From assembly GCA_937139335.1 (NCBI GenBank), contig CAKZPN010000001.1, positions 1-56,904 of the forward strand: DNA of 56,904 nt. Direction: 5' to 3'. Positions 1-9,091 of the stretch are shown one piece after another (within the stretch, counting starts at the first letter, position 1; every line of letters starts with the position of its first letter). The DNA comes from an uncultured Roseicyclus sp. (GTDB lineage: Bacteria; Pseudomonadota; Alphaproteobacteria; Rhodobacterales; Rhodobacteraceae). The notes beneath the pieces are model-generated. The model was given only the letters and a program-made list of their open reading frames with translations, was not told the origin of the DNA and did not search any database. Both the position numbers and the translations under genes were made by a program.

Positions 1-510
1 CCCTTTAAACCCGGTTTGAAAGGTCCGGTTTCAAAAACTCAGGCCCCGATAGGGCTTCACGAATTGTTACAGGGAGGCCGAAACGGCGGTTTATAGGGAA
101 AGCTTCTGTCAAGGTAAAATTTACAGCTGGCTCCACGGGGAGCTCAAGGCCGGTGTGGCGCCATCGATTGAAAAGCTTGGACTATCAATTGCTCGGAAAG
201 CCTGGAAAAAACTCTGGCGTCGTTGTTGCGGTGACTGAGTTGCGTGTCCAGAGCGGCAACGGATCGTTAGAGAATTGGCCTTGCTATCGCGCAAGGCCGT
301 TGGCCGATCATCGGAAGACGACCGGGTTTCGACGAAGCGCCACCCAGGCACTTCACAGCGAGGGGCGGTAGCCAACCTATTGCCGACAGTCGCTTCCCCA
401 CTGCCTTCCGAGATGCAGCCGTCGCAAAAAGCAAGAAAACTGACTTGCTAGCCAGCTAAATAAGGATTGGCTATGGGTGGACAACACGACCCGCAGATCG
501 ATGATTTTTT
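1..510. other. Left-edge stretch without a recognisable gene
   Basis: No convincing gene was found. Short open frames on both strands (for example 153-371 plus) match no family I know. The start holds a small inverted repeat, TTTGAAA at 15-21 and TTTCAAA at 29-35. The base composition is less GC-biased than in the following genes. The stretch holds the downstream region of the minus-strand gene ending at 511. Close to that stop, GATGA and TCATC flank a run of T near 501-516, which is too weak to call a terminator. Confidence 0.5.
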
Positions 511-1608
511 TCATCCCGCCCTTATGGTGCATGCAACAAGTCTGGCCGGGTCCGGTGCGAAGCCGTGTCCCGGGCGGTCGGGCGCGCGGATCGACCCAGG
601 TGACGAGAGAACCATGTCAGGGGTAGAAAGATCTTGGTCATAGAGCCGACCGGCCGGGAAGATGTCCGCCGCGTAGGCAATGCCGGGAAGGGTCGCGAGC
701 GCGAGCGAGACGCCTTGGCCGACAGAGGATTCCAGCATGCCTCCGATCCAGCAGGGCACACCAGCTCCGACGCAATACTTCTGAATGGCAATGGCATTGG
801 TCAGTCCGCCGACGCGGCCATGCTTGATGTTGACCCAGCGCGTCGCGCCAGTTTCCACCGCCTGCTTGGCAATGCGCAGCGACGTGATGGACTCGTCGAG
901 GCAGATCGGCGTCTGGAGCTCGCGCTGGAGTGCCGAATGCTCGATAAGGTCCTGCCAGTCGAGCGGCTGTTCGATCATCGCCAAGCCGAGGCCGTCCAGC
1001 CTCCGGAACAGTTCGATATCAGCAAGGGAGAAGCCCGCGTTGCAGTCGATGTGCAGCGCCATGTCGGGGAACTTGTCCCGGACGGAGGCGACCATCTCGT
1101 AGCCGCTGTCGGGGCGGAATTTCAGCTTGGTTCGGCTGAAGCCGCCGTCAACCGCCTGCTGGACGTGATCGTGAAGTGCGACCGCGCTTTCCTGGACGGG
1201 AATATCCGCTCCTACCGCCACGTGCGGTGACGCGCCGCCGATCATCTCCCACAGCGGGCGTTTCTCAAGACGTGCGGCGAGATCCCACCAAGCCGTGTCG
1301 ATCGCGGCCTTCGCAAAATTGTTGCCCTTGAAGGACGCAAGCAGGTGCTGGAGATCGGCACCACTTTCGATGTCGCAGCCCGCGATCCTCGGAGCGAACA
1401 CATCGCGGATCAGGATGAAGGCACCGGCGCACCACTCCGGGCAGAACTGCGGCACTGCATAGGGCGCGGCCTCGCCCCAGCCCTCCGTCGAGCCGCTTCG
1501 AAGACGAACGAGCACGGTGTCGATCGCGGTCTCCTCGCTGAAGGACGTCTTCCACGGCGCGTTTAGCGGCATCGAGACGTGGAACACGGATAGCTCGTCG
1601 ATCAGCAT
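511..1608 (-). CDS. Enolase-superfamily enzyme, N-acylamino-acid racemase/o-succinylbenzoate-synthase type
   Basis: The 365-residue protein has the muconate-lactonising subgroup pattern: a K-x-K base in TKLKF, metal-ligand motifs DCNAGF, EQP and CLDES, a second lysine in NIKHGRVGG, and a C-terminal GGMLESSVG block. The C-terminal part (GGMLES..., then ADIFPAGRLYDQD) resembles the NSAR/OSBS branch more than dipeptide epimerases, which carry a DxD there. A menaquinone role is unlikely because no men genes are nearby. Racemisation of N-acyl amino acids fits the ArgE-type deacylase and peptide transporter next door. The start at 1608 was chosen because it begins at the family N-terminus (MLIDELSVF) and is preceded by GAGAGAAGG; an upstream ATG at 1671 would overlap the regulator gene. 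It lies 16 bases behind the RpiR gene and is probably cotranscribed with it. Confidence 0.8.
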   Translation of the reverse strand: MLIDELSVFHVSMPLNAPWKTSFSEETAIDTVLVRLRSGSTEGWGEAAPYAVPQFCPEWCAGAFILIRDVFAPRIAGCDIESGADLQHLLASFKGNNFAKAAIDTAWWDLAARLEKRPLWEMIGGASPHVAVGADIPVQESAVALHDHVQQAVDGGFSRTKLKFRPDSGYEMVASVRDKFPDMALHIDCNAGFSLADIELFRRLDGLGLAMIEQPLDWQDLIEHSALQRELQTPICLDESITSLRIAKQAVETGATRWVNIKHGRVGGLTNAIAIQKYCVGAGVPCWIGGMLESSVGQGVSLALATLPGIAYAADIFPAGRLYDQDLSTPDMVLSSPGSIRAPDRPGHGFAPDPARLVACTIRAG

Positions 1609-1624
1609 GTCGGCACCTTCTCTC

Positions 1625-2497
1625 TCATGTTCCCGGATCAAGTTCGCCGAGTGCTTCGAGCATATCCTCAATCCCGCTCAGTCGCTTGCGCCCAACCTGA
1701 CCGGATGAATGGTACGTGCGCGTCGCGAGGAAGTTCAGCAGACTGACGACACCGACATAGGAGTCGAAGAGCGAAGTGCCGCGGACCTGGCAGGCAAATA
1801 CCCAGGTCGCGAAGGCCCGGGTCCGCACGGCGCGCCGGTCGGTGAAATAGGCGATCGGCACACCGCGGTCCCGGAAAAGCTCCATCGCCCTGGCGAGCTG
1901 CGCCGACCGGCGCCGAAGCCCAACCGTGATCAGCAGGTCGTCCGGTCCAAGATCGCCGAAGTCTTCCATCAGCATCTGCCCCGCGCCGGGGATCAGCGAA
2001 ACGTCGGGGCGGATCAGGATAAGCTGGCGGCGCAGGTAGTTGGCGAAGACATAGCTGTTGCGGTAGCCGAGGCACACCACGCGCCGTGCCGACAGAATCT
2101 TCTGCGACACCTCCTCGACCATCGTGGCGTCGATCTGCTCGATGGTGTCGCGGAGGCTTGCCATGTCGCACTCTAGGTGACGCGACAGGCTACTCTGATT
2201 TCGTTCTGGTACGGCCGACAGAAAGATCGGATCGCCGGTCATCTGCGCATGCCGGATCTCGCGCTGCATCTCCCGGAAGTCGCCATAGCCCAATCGCCTG
2301 ACAAACCGGGAAACGGCGGCCTTCGACGCTCCGGCGCGATCGGCGAGTTCGGTCGCCGAGTAGAGCAGGACCTCGTGCGGATGCTCCAGTACGCGGTCCG
2401 CCAACGCCCGTTCGCTTCCCGGCATGCTCTCGTATTTCGAACGGATCAGTCTCTCGATGGCTCTAGGATTCGCCGGGTCTGATGATTTTTCGTGCAT
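1625..2497 (-). CDS. MurR/RpiR family transcriptional regulator
   Basis: The 290-residue protein has an N-terminal HTH_6 domain (ATELADRAGASKAAVSRFVRRLG, roughly residues 50-75) followed by a SIS sugar-isomerase-like domain (about 125-270), the standard RpiR architecture. RpiR proteins bind sugar phosphates or related metabolites in the SIS domain and control adjacent catabolic genes. The start ATG at 2497 gives the normal family length; the frame stays open upstream but that region is the promoter. A TATACT box reads on the minus strand at 2519-2524. The gene is divergent from the ABC-transporter operon and precedes the racemase-like gene. It probably binds the inverted repeat at 2551-2570 and controls both directions. 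Confidence 0.88.
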   Translation of the reverse strand: MHEKSSDPANPRAIERLIRSKYESMPGSERALADRVLEHPHEVLLYSATELADRAGASKAAVSRFVRRLGYGDFREMQREIRHAQMTGDPIFLSAVPERNQSSLSRHLECDMASLRDTIEQIDATMVEEVSQKILSARRVVCLGYRNSYVFANYLRRQLILIRPDVSLIPGAGQMLMEDFGDLGPDDLLITVGLRRRSAQLARAMELFRDRGVPIAYFTDRRAVRTRAFATWVFACQVRGTSLFDSYVGVVSLLNFLATRTYHSSGQVGRKRLSGIEDMLEALGELDPGT

Positions 2498-2543
2498 CGC
2501 TCGCCTCTTGCTCCCCCGAGTATAAAACACTCGTATCGAAATG

Positions 2544-2573
2544 TTGACAACCTGAAACTTTGGTTTCAGGCTC
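2544..2573. promoter_or_regulatory. Perfect inverted repeat with promoter elements, probable RpiR operator
   Basis: At 2551-2570 the arms CCTGAAAC and GTTTCAGG form a perfect 8-base inverted repeat around TTTG. A TTGACA box sits immediately upstream at 2544-2549 on the plus strand, so a repressor bound here would cover the downstream promoter of the transporter operon. The corresponding -10 box is not clear. The repeat lies midway between the divergent regulator (start 2497) and transporter (start 2655) genes, the usual position for an RpiR operator. Confidence 0.65.
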
Positions 2574-2654
2574 GTCTCATGATCAACGCGGTGCTTGTCG
2601 CTGAGGCTGGCATCCACGCACGGAAAACGGACACCTACAACAGAGGGAAGCATC

Positions 2655-4196
2655 ATGAGATCGGGATATTTGTCTTTTGCAATTGGCGCCCTGGCGCTCG
2701 CGGTCGGATCCCAGGCAGCCGCGCAGGACATAGTGTGGGCCCGTGACGGTGACATAGATTCGCTCGATCCCCATCGCGCGACCTCCACCCTGTCACGTCA
2801 GGTCTGGTACCAGATCTACGACTCGCTTCTGGAATTCGCCGCCGACGGCTCCGTCGTGCCCAATCTTGCCGAAAGCTGGGAGGTGTCGGACGATGGTACC
2901 GTCATCACCTTCGTGCTTCACGACGACATCGTTTGCCATGACGGTACAGCCTTCAACGCCGACGATGTCGTCTGGACCGCCAACCGAGCGATTTTCGGCG
3001 ACAACCCGAGCCTGACGCGGTCGAGCTGGGGCGATGTTAGTTCCGTGGACCGGATCGACGACCTGACGGTCGCCTTCACGCTCGAGACCCCCTTCGGCGC
3101 CTTCGTGCCGTTCATGGCTGACCAGTTCACATCGATGCTGTGCGACAGCAACGCGGATGCCGAGGATTTCGGCACGGGCTCGGCCATCGGCACTGGCCCG
3201 TGGTCCCTGGCGTCCTGGTCCCGGGGATCGGAGATCGTGCTGGAGGCCAATGCCGACTACGTCAACCGCGGTCGGCCGGTTGACAACCCGGGGGCGCCGC
3301 TGGCGGACCGGTTGGTTGTGCGCACTATGCCCGAAGGGCAGACCCGGGTCGCCGGGCTTCGGACCGGCGAACTCAATGTCATCGTCCCGCCGATTCAGGA
3401 AGTTGCATCCTTGCAGGAGGACGAGGAGGTCGAGGTCTTCGTGGCCGAGGGCACGGGACAGAACATGTTCCTGCAATTCGCCGTGAACCGGCCGCCCTTT
3501 GACGATCCCCGCGCGCGCCGCGCCGTCAGCCACGCCATCGACAAGGACATGGCCATTCAGATTGTCTTTGGCGATCTGGTCGAACGGCAATACTGCCCGA
3601 TTTCGCGCGGTGTCTTCGGCAACGATCCTGAGTTCTGCCAGCAGCACGACCAGGATTACGATCCAGAACGGGCGATGGAGCTGCTGGCCGAGCTCGGCTA
3701 TGGCCCAGACAACCCGATGGAAGTCGTACTGGCCACCTGGACCGGCGACAACCGTGAGCGCATGCTGCAGATGATCCAGAACCAGCTGGCGCAGGTCGGG
3801 ATCGAGGCGTCGATCGAGGTCATGGACATCGGCACGCTGAACGCCCGGGACACCCAGGAGAACAATCGGGAAGATGGTCCCGGCTACATGGACCTGATGG
3901 GCTGGACCTGGTTCGATCCGGACCTCCTGTATCTTCTGTGGCATTCTCCCGGCGCCTATGAAGGGTTCCATACGCCCGAATTGGACGCGGTGTTGGAAGA
4001 AACGCGCACCGCAATCGACCCTGCCGAGCGCGAGGCCGCGGTTCAGGAGGCATTCAGGATCCTCCTCGAAGACGCCGCGCAGGTGCCGATCTACACGCCT
4101 GGTTGGCTCTGGCTCTATGCCGTCTCGGCCGACACCCCCGGCTTCACGATAGGGCCGTTCAACAGGGCCCAATTCAGCGCAATGGAGCCGTCCTGA
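2655..4196 (+). CDS. ABC transporter substrate-binding protein, family 5 (DppA/OppA type)
   Basis: The 513-residue periplasmic protein starts with a Sec signal peptide (MRSGYLSFAIGALALAV, cleavage after the AAAQ region) and has the SBP_bac_5 fold. Recognisable parts are the DSLDPHRATST N-terminal motif, the ESWEVSDDGT block and the DDPRARRAVSHAIDK motif. Family 5 proteins bind di/oligopeptides, opines, N-acylated amino acids or nickel chelates. ATG 2655 was chosen because it begins the signal peptide and follows GAGGGAAG. It is the first gene of a plus-strand operon with two permeases and two ATPases. Given the racemase-like and deacylase genes around it, an N-acyl amino acid or small peptide is a reasonable substrate guess. 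Confidence 0.9.
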   Translation: MRSGYLSFAIGALALAVGSQAAAQDIVWARDGDIDSLDPHRATSTLSRQVWYQIYDSLLEFAADGSVVPNLAESWEVSDDGTVITFVLHDDIVCHDGTAFNADDVVWTANRAIFGDNPSLTRSSWGDVSSVDRIDDLTVAFTLETPFGAFVPFMADQFTSMLCDSNADAEDFGTGSAIGTGPWSLASWSRGSEIVLEANADYVNRGRPVDNPGAPLADRLVVRTMPEGQTRVAGLRTGELNVIVPPIQEVASLQEDEEVEVFVAEGTGQNMFLQFAVNRPPFDDPRARRAVSHAIDKDMAIQIVFGDLVERQYCPISRGVFGNDPEFCQQHDQDYDPERAMELLAELGYGPDNPMEVVLATWTGDNRERMLQMIQNQLAQVGIEASIEVMDIGTLNARDTQENNREDGPGYMDLMGWTWFDPDLLYLLWHSPGAYEGFHTPELDAVLEETRTAIDPAEREAAVQEAFRILLEDAAQVPIYTPGWLWLYAVSADTPGFTIGPFNRAQFSAMEPS

Positions 4197-4205
4197 TTGT
4201 TGTGG

Positions 4206-4229
4206 ACAGGCGGTTCTTCGACCGCCTGT
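4206..4229 (+). terminator. Intercistronic hairpin after the binding-protein gene
   Basis: The arms ACAGGCGGT (4206-4214) and ACCGCCTGT (4221-4229) form a perfect 9-base stem with a TCTTCG loop, ten bases after the stop codon. There is no T-run, so it more likely protects the upstream mRNA or partly attenuates than fully terminates. This would leave more binding protein than permease, as in other binding-protein operons. Confidence 0.6.
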
Positions 4230-4270
4230 TCCCCACCCGCTGCGCGTCAGCCCGAGAATAGTCAGAACCC

Positions 4271-5191
4271 ATGGCCCGTTTCCTCGTTCACCGCCTTTTT
4301 GCCGCCGTCCTGACGATCTTCGTGACCACCATCGCGGTCTCGATGCTGATCCACTTGGTTCCAGGCGATCCCGTCCAGATCATGTACGCGCAGAGCCAGG
4401 GCACGACACCCGAGGAGCTCGACGCTGTGCGCGAACGTCTGGGCCTCGATCGACCGCTGGTGGAGCAATACATCTCCTATCTCGGACGAACTCTCAGGGG
4501 TGATCTCGGCGTCACCATACGGGGGGAGCAGCCGGTCCTGGAGCTCCTGCTTGCGCGACTTCCGAACACGCTGATTTTGGCCGCTTCAGCACTGTTCATT
4601 GCATCCATCATCGGGCTGAGCTTCGGCTTCGTCGCCGCCTACAAACGAGGGACCTGGCTCGACACGACACTGATGACGACGGCGATCCTCGGGGTCTCGA
4701 TGCCGCATTTCTGGTTGGGGCTGATCCTGCTGTTCTATTTCGCCGTGCAACTAGGTTGGTTCCCGGTGGCCGGAAGCGGGTTCCCAAATCTGGTCCTGCC
4801 GGCGATGACTCTGGGCCTTACCAACGCCGCGATCATCGCGCGCCTCACCCGCTCTTCGATGATCGATATCTTCGACCAGGATTTTGTGCGGACCGCGCAT
4901 GCCAAGGGCCTGCCGAAGGCGGTGGTGCTCTACCGTCATGCACTTCGGGCTGGCCTGGTGCCCATCGTGACGATGATGGGCCTCCAGTTCACCTACATGA
5001 TGGGCGGCGCCATCGTGGTCGAGAACGTCTTCGGCTGGAATGGTGTTGGCCGCATGGCGATCCAGGCGATCTTTCAGCGCGACTACCCGTTGATCCAGGG
5101 CTTCATCCTGATGTTCGCCATCGTCGTGGTGCTCGTCTCGATCATGATGGATGTGGTCTACGTCCTGCTCGATCCTCGGATCCGGCACTGA
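4271..5191 (+). CDS. ABC transporter permease, DppB type
   Basis: The 306-residue inner-membrane protein has about six membrane segments and the DppB/OppB layout. An N-terminal transmembrane helix (LFAAVLTIFVTTIAVSMLI) is followed by the periplasmic LVPGDPVQIMY segment and LGLDRPLVEQYISYL. The EAA loop is DFVRTAHAKGLPKAVVLYRHALR, and the C-terminus ends in LLDPRIRH, typical of the family. It pairs with the DppC-type permease starting 11 bases downstream. The first ATG in the frame is used. Confidence 0.9.
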   Translation: MARFLVHRLFAAVLTIFVTTIAVSMLIHLVPGDPVQIMYAQSQGTTPEELDAVRERLGLDRPLVEQYISYLGRTLRGDLGVTIRGEQPVLELLLARLPNTLILAASALFIASIIGLSFGFVAAYKRGTWLDTTLMTTAILGVSMPHFWLGLILLFYFAVQLGWFPVAGSGFPNLVLPAMTLGLTNAAIIARLTRSSMIDIFDQDFVRTAHAKGLPKAVVLYRHALRAGLVPIVTMMGLQFTYMMGGAIVVENVFGWNGVGRMAIQAIFQRDYPLIQGFILMFAIVVVLVSIMMDVVYVLLDPRIRH

Positions 5192-5202
5192 GGAGCGGGC
5201 AG

Positions 5203-6123
5203 ATGCAGGAAAGATTGAAGTCCGCCGTCAACCTCGCCACTGCTGCAAGCGATGTGGCGCCGTCACGCAGCGCGCTTGGCCGTAGAACGCTGGCCCTGTT
5301 CAGCGCGGTGACAGCGAACCGGGGCGCTCGGGTAGGTCTCCTGCTCGTCCTCACCCTCGTCATCGCCGCGGTCTTCGCGCCCTGGATCGCACCCTACGGA
5401 CCAAGCCAGATGGGCGCGGGGATGAGCCTCACTCCACCCTCGGCCGACCACTGGTTCGGCACCGACGAGTTCGGTCGCGACATGTTCAGTCGGGTCGTCC
5501 ACGGGGCGCGCCTCACGATCCAGGTCGGCCTGATCGCGGTCGGGATCTCTCTGACGGTCGGCACCCTGACGGGACTCGTCGCAGGCTACGCCGGGGGCTG
5601 GACCGAGCGCATCCTGATGCGCCTCGTCGACGTCGTCTTCTCGTTCACCGAGACCCTGATCGCCCTGGCCGCCGTGGCTGTTCTCGGCCCGAGCCTGACC
5701 AATGCGATGGTCGCCGTCGGGATTGCGGCGATCCCGTTTTACGCGCGCGTCGCCTATTCGGTCACGTTGGTCGAGCGAAACCGGGCCTATTTCGACGCCG
5801 CCTACGTGGCCGGTGCGGGGCATTTCCGTCTGGTGTTCATTCACCTCCTGCCGAATATCCTACCGCCACTGATCGTCGTGGCAACACTGGGCGTTTCCTC
5901 AGCTGTCCTCGCCGCCGCTGGACTGAGCTTTCTCGGTCTCGGGGCTCAGCCGCCGTCCCCCGAATGGGGCGCGATGCTGTCGGCGGCAAGGGACTACTTC
6001 ACCCAGGCTCCGTGGATCATGATCTATCCCGGCCTTGCGATCATGGTGACCGTCTTGGCGTTCAATCTTCTCGGCGATGGCATTCGCGAGGCACTCGATC
6101 CCCGGCAGAAGGCGAGGCAATGA
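5203..6123 (+). CDS. ABC transporter permease, DppC type
   Basis: The 306-residue inner-membrane protein carries the OppC N-terminal region (VGLLLVLTLVIAAVFAPWIAPYGP), the family motif HWFGTDEFGRDMFSRV and the permease core with the AAYVAGAGHFRLVFIHLLPN loop. Its C-terminus (FNLLGDGIREALDPRQK) is diagnostic for DppC. ATG 5203 is preceded by AGGAGCGGG. An N-terminal extension of about 45 residues before the first helix is a little longer than usual. The stop codon overlaps the start of the next gene (ATGA), so translation is probably coupled. Confidence 0.9.
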   Translation: MQERLKSAVNLATAASDVAPSRSALGRRTLALFSAVTANRGARVGLLLVLTLVIAAVFAPWIAPYGPSQMGAGMSLTPPSADHWFGTDEFGRDMFSRVVHGARLTIQVGLIAVGISLTVGTLTGLVAGYAGGWTERILMRLVDVVFSFTETLIALAAVAVLGPSLTNAMVAVGIAAIPFYARVAYSVTLVERNRAYFDAAYVAGAGHFRLVFIHLLPNILPPLIVVATLGVSSAVLAAAGLSFLGLGAQPPSPEWGAMLSAARDYFTQAPWIMIYPGLAIMVTVLAFNLLGDGIREALDPRQKARQ

Positions 6124-7166
6124 CCGACACGATCCTCCAGACAGCGCCCGGAAAGACGTCGGATACTGCCGAGATAGTGCTGTCCGTCCAGAACCTTTCG
6201 ACCGAGTTTCACAGCAAGAAAGGCATAGTGAGGGCCGTCGACGGCATGTCCTTCGACCTGCGGAAGAGAGAGATCCTGGCGATCGTTGGCGAATCCGGCT
6301 CAGGCAAGAGCGTTACGTCGCTGTCGATCATGGGGCTCCTCCCCCATCCAGCGGGACGCATCGCCGATGGACGCGTCTTGTTCGAGGGCCGCGACCTAGG
6401 GCAACTCTCTGACCGTGACATGCGCAAGATCCGCGGTACGGGCCTCGCGATGATTTTTCAGGAGCCGCTGACATCTCTCAATCCCGTTCTCCCGATCGGG
6501 CGTCAGATGACTGAAGGCATCATGCAACATCTGGGGCTTGGCCTTGCCGAAGCTCGCGAACGCGCCATCGAGATGATGCGCAGCGTCAGCATTCCCGCGC
6601 CTGAGGCCCGGTTGAAAGACTTTCCTCATCAATACTCGGGCGGTATGCTGCAGCGCATCATGATCGCGATCGCCATGTCTTGTGACCCGCGCATCCTGAT
6701 CGCGGACGAGCCGACAACTGCACTCGACGTCACGATCCAGGCGCAGATCCTTGACCTGATGCGCACGTTGCGCGACCGGACCGGTGCTTCGATCGTCCTG
6801 ATCACGCATGACATGGGCGTCGTTGCCGAACTCGCCGACAGGGTGATCGTGATGTATTGCGGTCGCAAGGTGGAGGAGGGACTGGTCGAAAAGGTCTTTC
6901 ACCGGCCGAGGCACCCCTACACTCTGGGCCTTCTGGGGTCGCTTCCCATTCTCGGCCAGGCGGGTGCCGTTGGCGACACGGAATTGACCGAGATCCCTGG
7001 GGTCGTGCCGTCGCTTGACGCGCTCCCGCCTGGATGCCGGTTTTCTGAACGCTGCGGCTTTGCAACTGACCGCTGCCGCGCCGAGGATCCGCCCTTCGAG
7101 GAGGCCGCGCCCGGCCACTTCACCGCCTGCTGGCATTCGGACCAACTGGAGCGCGCCGCAAGATGA
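6120..7166 (+). CDS. ABC transporter ATP-binding protein, DppD type
   Basis: The 348-residue cytoplasmic ATPase has Walker A (GESGSGKS), a Q-loop in FQEPLTSLNP, the signature YSGGM, Walker B with DEPTTALDVT and the H-loop TH. The oligopeptide/dipeptide C-terminal region is present (HPYTLGLLGSLP), with the cysteine cluster around CRFSERCGFATDRC that binds an Fe-S cluster in some DppD proteins. It starts with an ATGA overlap on the upstream permease and overlaps the next ATPase in the same way. It should form the heterodimeric motor with the DppF-type protein. Confidence 0.92.
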   Translation: MTDTILQTAPGKTSDTAEIVLSVQNLSTEFHSKKGIVRAVDGMSFDLRKREILAIVGESGSGKSVTSLSIMGLLPHPAGRIADGRVLFEGRDLGQLSDRDMRKIRGTGLAMIFQEPLTSLNPVLPIGRQMTEGIMQHLGLGLAEARERAIEMMRSVSIPAPEARLKDFPHQYSGGMLQRIMIAIAMSCDPRILIADEPTTALDVTIQAQILDLMRTLRDRTGASIVLITHDMGVVAELADRVIVMYCGRKVEEGLVEKVFHRPRHPYTLGLLGSLPILGQAGAVGDTELTEIPGVVPSLDALPPGCRFSERCGFATDRCRAEDPPFEEAAPGHFTACWHSDQLERAAR

Positions 7167-8149
7167 CCCCAATGCCGATCCTCGAACTCGACGGGCTGGT
7201 GAAGCGGTTTCCGATTAAGAGCCGCCTGTTCGGGCCGAAGCAATGGCTGACTGCGGTCAACGGGGTTTCGCTCGAGATCCGCGCCGGAGAGACCTTGGGT
7301 CTTGTCGGGGAGTCGGGCTGTGGAAAGTCGACGGTCGGCAAAGCCATCATGAAGCTTCACGACCCCTCCGACGGGCGCATCCTGATCAAGGGCAAGGACA
7401 TCGCGCCGCTGACACGTGCGGGCATGAAGCCGGTGTGGCGCAAGGTGCAGACCATCTTTCAAGATCCGTTCGCGTCGCTCAATCCGCGGATGACGGCGGG
7501 TGCGATCGTCGGGGAACCGCTGACGATCCACGGTCTAGCCAAGGGCGCGGAGAAGGTCCGGATCGTTTCCGACACCTTCCGCAAGGTCGGCCTGCGCCCT
7601 GACCAGATGGACAGGTTCGCGCACGAGTTCTCCGGCGGCCAGCGCCAGCGCCTTTCGATTGCCCGGGCGCTCGTGGTGGGGCCCGACCTGATCATCGCTG
7701 ATGAACCGGTGTCGGCGCTTGACGTGTCGATCCAGGCCTCGGTCATCAACCTGCTGATCCGGCTGCAGAAGGAGATGGGGCTCGCGATGCTGTTCATTTC
7801 CCACGACATGAGCGTCGTGGAGCATGTCAGCCACAGGGTGGCCGTGATGTATCTCGGCCGGCTGGTGGAAAGCGGCCCGCGCGACCAGATCTTTCGCAAT
7901 CCGCAGCATCCCTACACCCGAGCACTGCTGTCGGCTGTTCCGGTCGCCGACCCGTCGCGACGTGGCCGCGAGCGGATCGTCCTGAAGGGCGACGTGCCGA
8001 GTCCCATCGATCCGCCGTCGGGATGCCCGTTCCGCACCCGCTGCCCGATCGCCGAGGACGTGTGCGCGAGCGCGATGCCCGGAGTGACGGCCCTGTCGCA
8101 CGGGCACGGCTTCGCGTGCCATGTCCGAGCCCGCGAGGTGGTGGCGTGA
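7163..8149 (+). CDS. ABC transporter ATP-binding protein, DppF type
   Basis: The 328-residue ATPase has Walker A (GESGCGKS), the Q-loop FQDPFASLNPRM, the signature FSGGQRQR, Walker B with DEPVSALDVSIQ and the H-loop SHDMSVVEHV. The C-terminal CPFRTRCPIAEDVC cysteine motif matches DppF/OppF. Start and stop both overlap neighbours by four bases. Together with the DppD-type protein it powers the transporter encoded by the preceding genes. Confidence 0.92.
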   Translation: MTPMPILELDGLVKRFPIKSRLFGPKQWLTAVNGVSLEIRAGETLGLVGESGCGKSTVGKAIMKLHDPSDGRILIKGKDIAPLTRAGMKPVWRKVQTIFQDPFASLNPRMTAGAIVGEPLTIHGLAKGAEKVRIVSDTFRKVGLRPDQMDRFAHEFSGGQRQRLSIARALVVGPDLIIADEPVSALDVSIQASVINLLIRLQKEMGLAMLFISHDMSVVEHVSHRVAVMYLGRLVESGPRDQIFRNPQHPYTRALLSAVPVADPSRRGRERIVLKGDVPSPIDPPSGCPFRTRCPIAEDVCASAMPGVTALSHGHGFACHVRAREVVA

Positions 8150-9087
8150 CCATCGGCATCGGTGCCACCGGGCCGAACGCCGGTCTCGCCGTGTTCCGCG
8201 CGCTTGCCGCGGCCGAGGCGGTGGGTACGGGCGCCATCGGCGGCTTCGCCGTCTTCGCGGCGCTTTCCGCCGAAGGTCGGGTCTATCGCGCTGAAACCCA
8301 GCGCGGCGGCACGGCGACGCTCTTCACCGATGGCGAGACCACCGGTACCGGCCCACGGCCCGAAATCGCCGCCGCCCCGTTCGCGGCTTTGATGTCGAGC
8401 GGCCCTGACCGCCCGCTGCCGTTGGATCAGTTCCTTGTCGCATCGGAGGCCGGGCTCGTCACTGGCCATCGATTGCCGAACACGCCCGGCCCCGACGGGC
8501 GCCCCACCAACGCGAGTGTCCTTGCCGCAATGGCGAACGGAAAGTCAGCTGCCCAGGCGCTTTCCGTGGCGATCGACAGCGACCCCGATGTGGACGCGGG
8601 GATGATAGCGCTCGGCCCCGGCAGGGGGCTGGCCGCGCTCAACAGCCGCCTCGTGGCTGCGCGGCCAGATCTTGGCGGCGCAACCATGTCCCGCGGTGAA
8701 TGTGCTGTTGCCGTCTTGCACAACGCGATCTTCCCGGCAGCCGAATTGGCCCCGCTGGTTGCCGCCGTCGCGTTCCATATACTCGTTCCTCCCCCTGTCG
8801 TTGTGGGTCACGCGGTCATCCGCGCCGGCACGCCGATAGCGCTTGCCGAGGCGCACCGCGTGACGCTCGGCTCTGACGGTGTCGCGACCCTGGTCGAGAC
8901 GACGGAGTCGCGCATCCTTTCGGGCCGGCACGTCTGTGCCGCGATCTATCTCGGCGCGATGGTTGTGTGCGACGGCAAGCTGCTCGGGCGCACCGTGATG
9001 GAACCGAACGTGCTCGTCGAGGACGGTCGGATCCTGCGACTGAGCGGACAGAGCGTGGTTCGCATCCCCTACGCGCGAATGGAGTAG
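8146..9087 (+). CDS. Protein of unknown function within the transporter operon
   Basis: I do not recognise this 313-residue protein. A GTG start at 8146 overlaps the stop of the ATPase gene (GTGA), and the next gene starts five bases after its stop, so it is clearly part of the operon. It has no signal peptide and no convincing membrane segments. The sequence is rich in small residues, with a Gly/Ala-rich start (GIGATGPNAGLAVFRALAAA), a TLFTDGETTGTGPRP segment, an ALNSR motif and CAVAVLHNAIFPAAELAPLVAAVAFH. Position suggests a cytoplasmic step acting on the imported substrate, or an accessory factor of the racemase or deacylase. A catalytic motif cannot be assigned with confidence. Confidence 0.7.
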   Translation: MTIGIGATGPNAGLAVFRALAAAEAVGTGAIGGFAVFAALSAEGRVYRAETQRGGTATLFTDGETTGTGPRPEIAAAPFAALMSSGPDRPLPLDQFLVASEAGLVTGHRLPNTPGPDGRPTNASVLAAMANGKSAAQALSVAIDSDPDVDAGMIALGPGRGLAALNSRLVAARPDLGGATMSRGECAVAVLHNAIFPAAELAPLVAAVAFHILVPPPVVVGHAVIRAGTPIALAEAHRVTLGSDGVATLVETTESRILSGRHVCAAIYLGAMVVCDGKLLGRTVMEPNVLVEDGRILRLSGQSVVRIPYARME

Positions 9088-9091
9088 GGGC

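Noticed and set aside
2793..4172. A 459-codon minus-strand frame opposite the first binding-protein gene
   Set aside because: It is a shadow of the SBP gene; no signal, motif or ribosome-binding site supports it.
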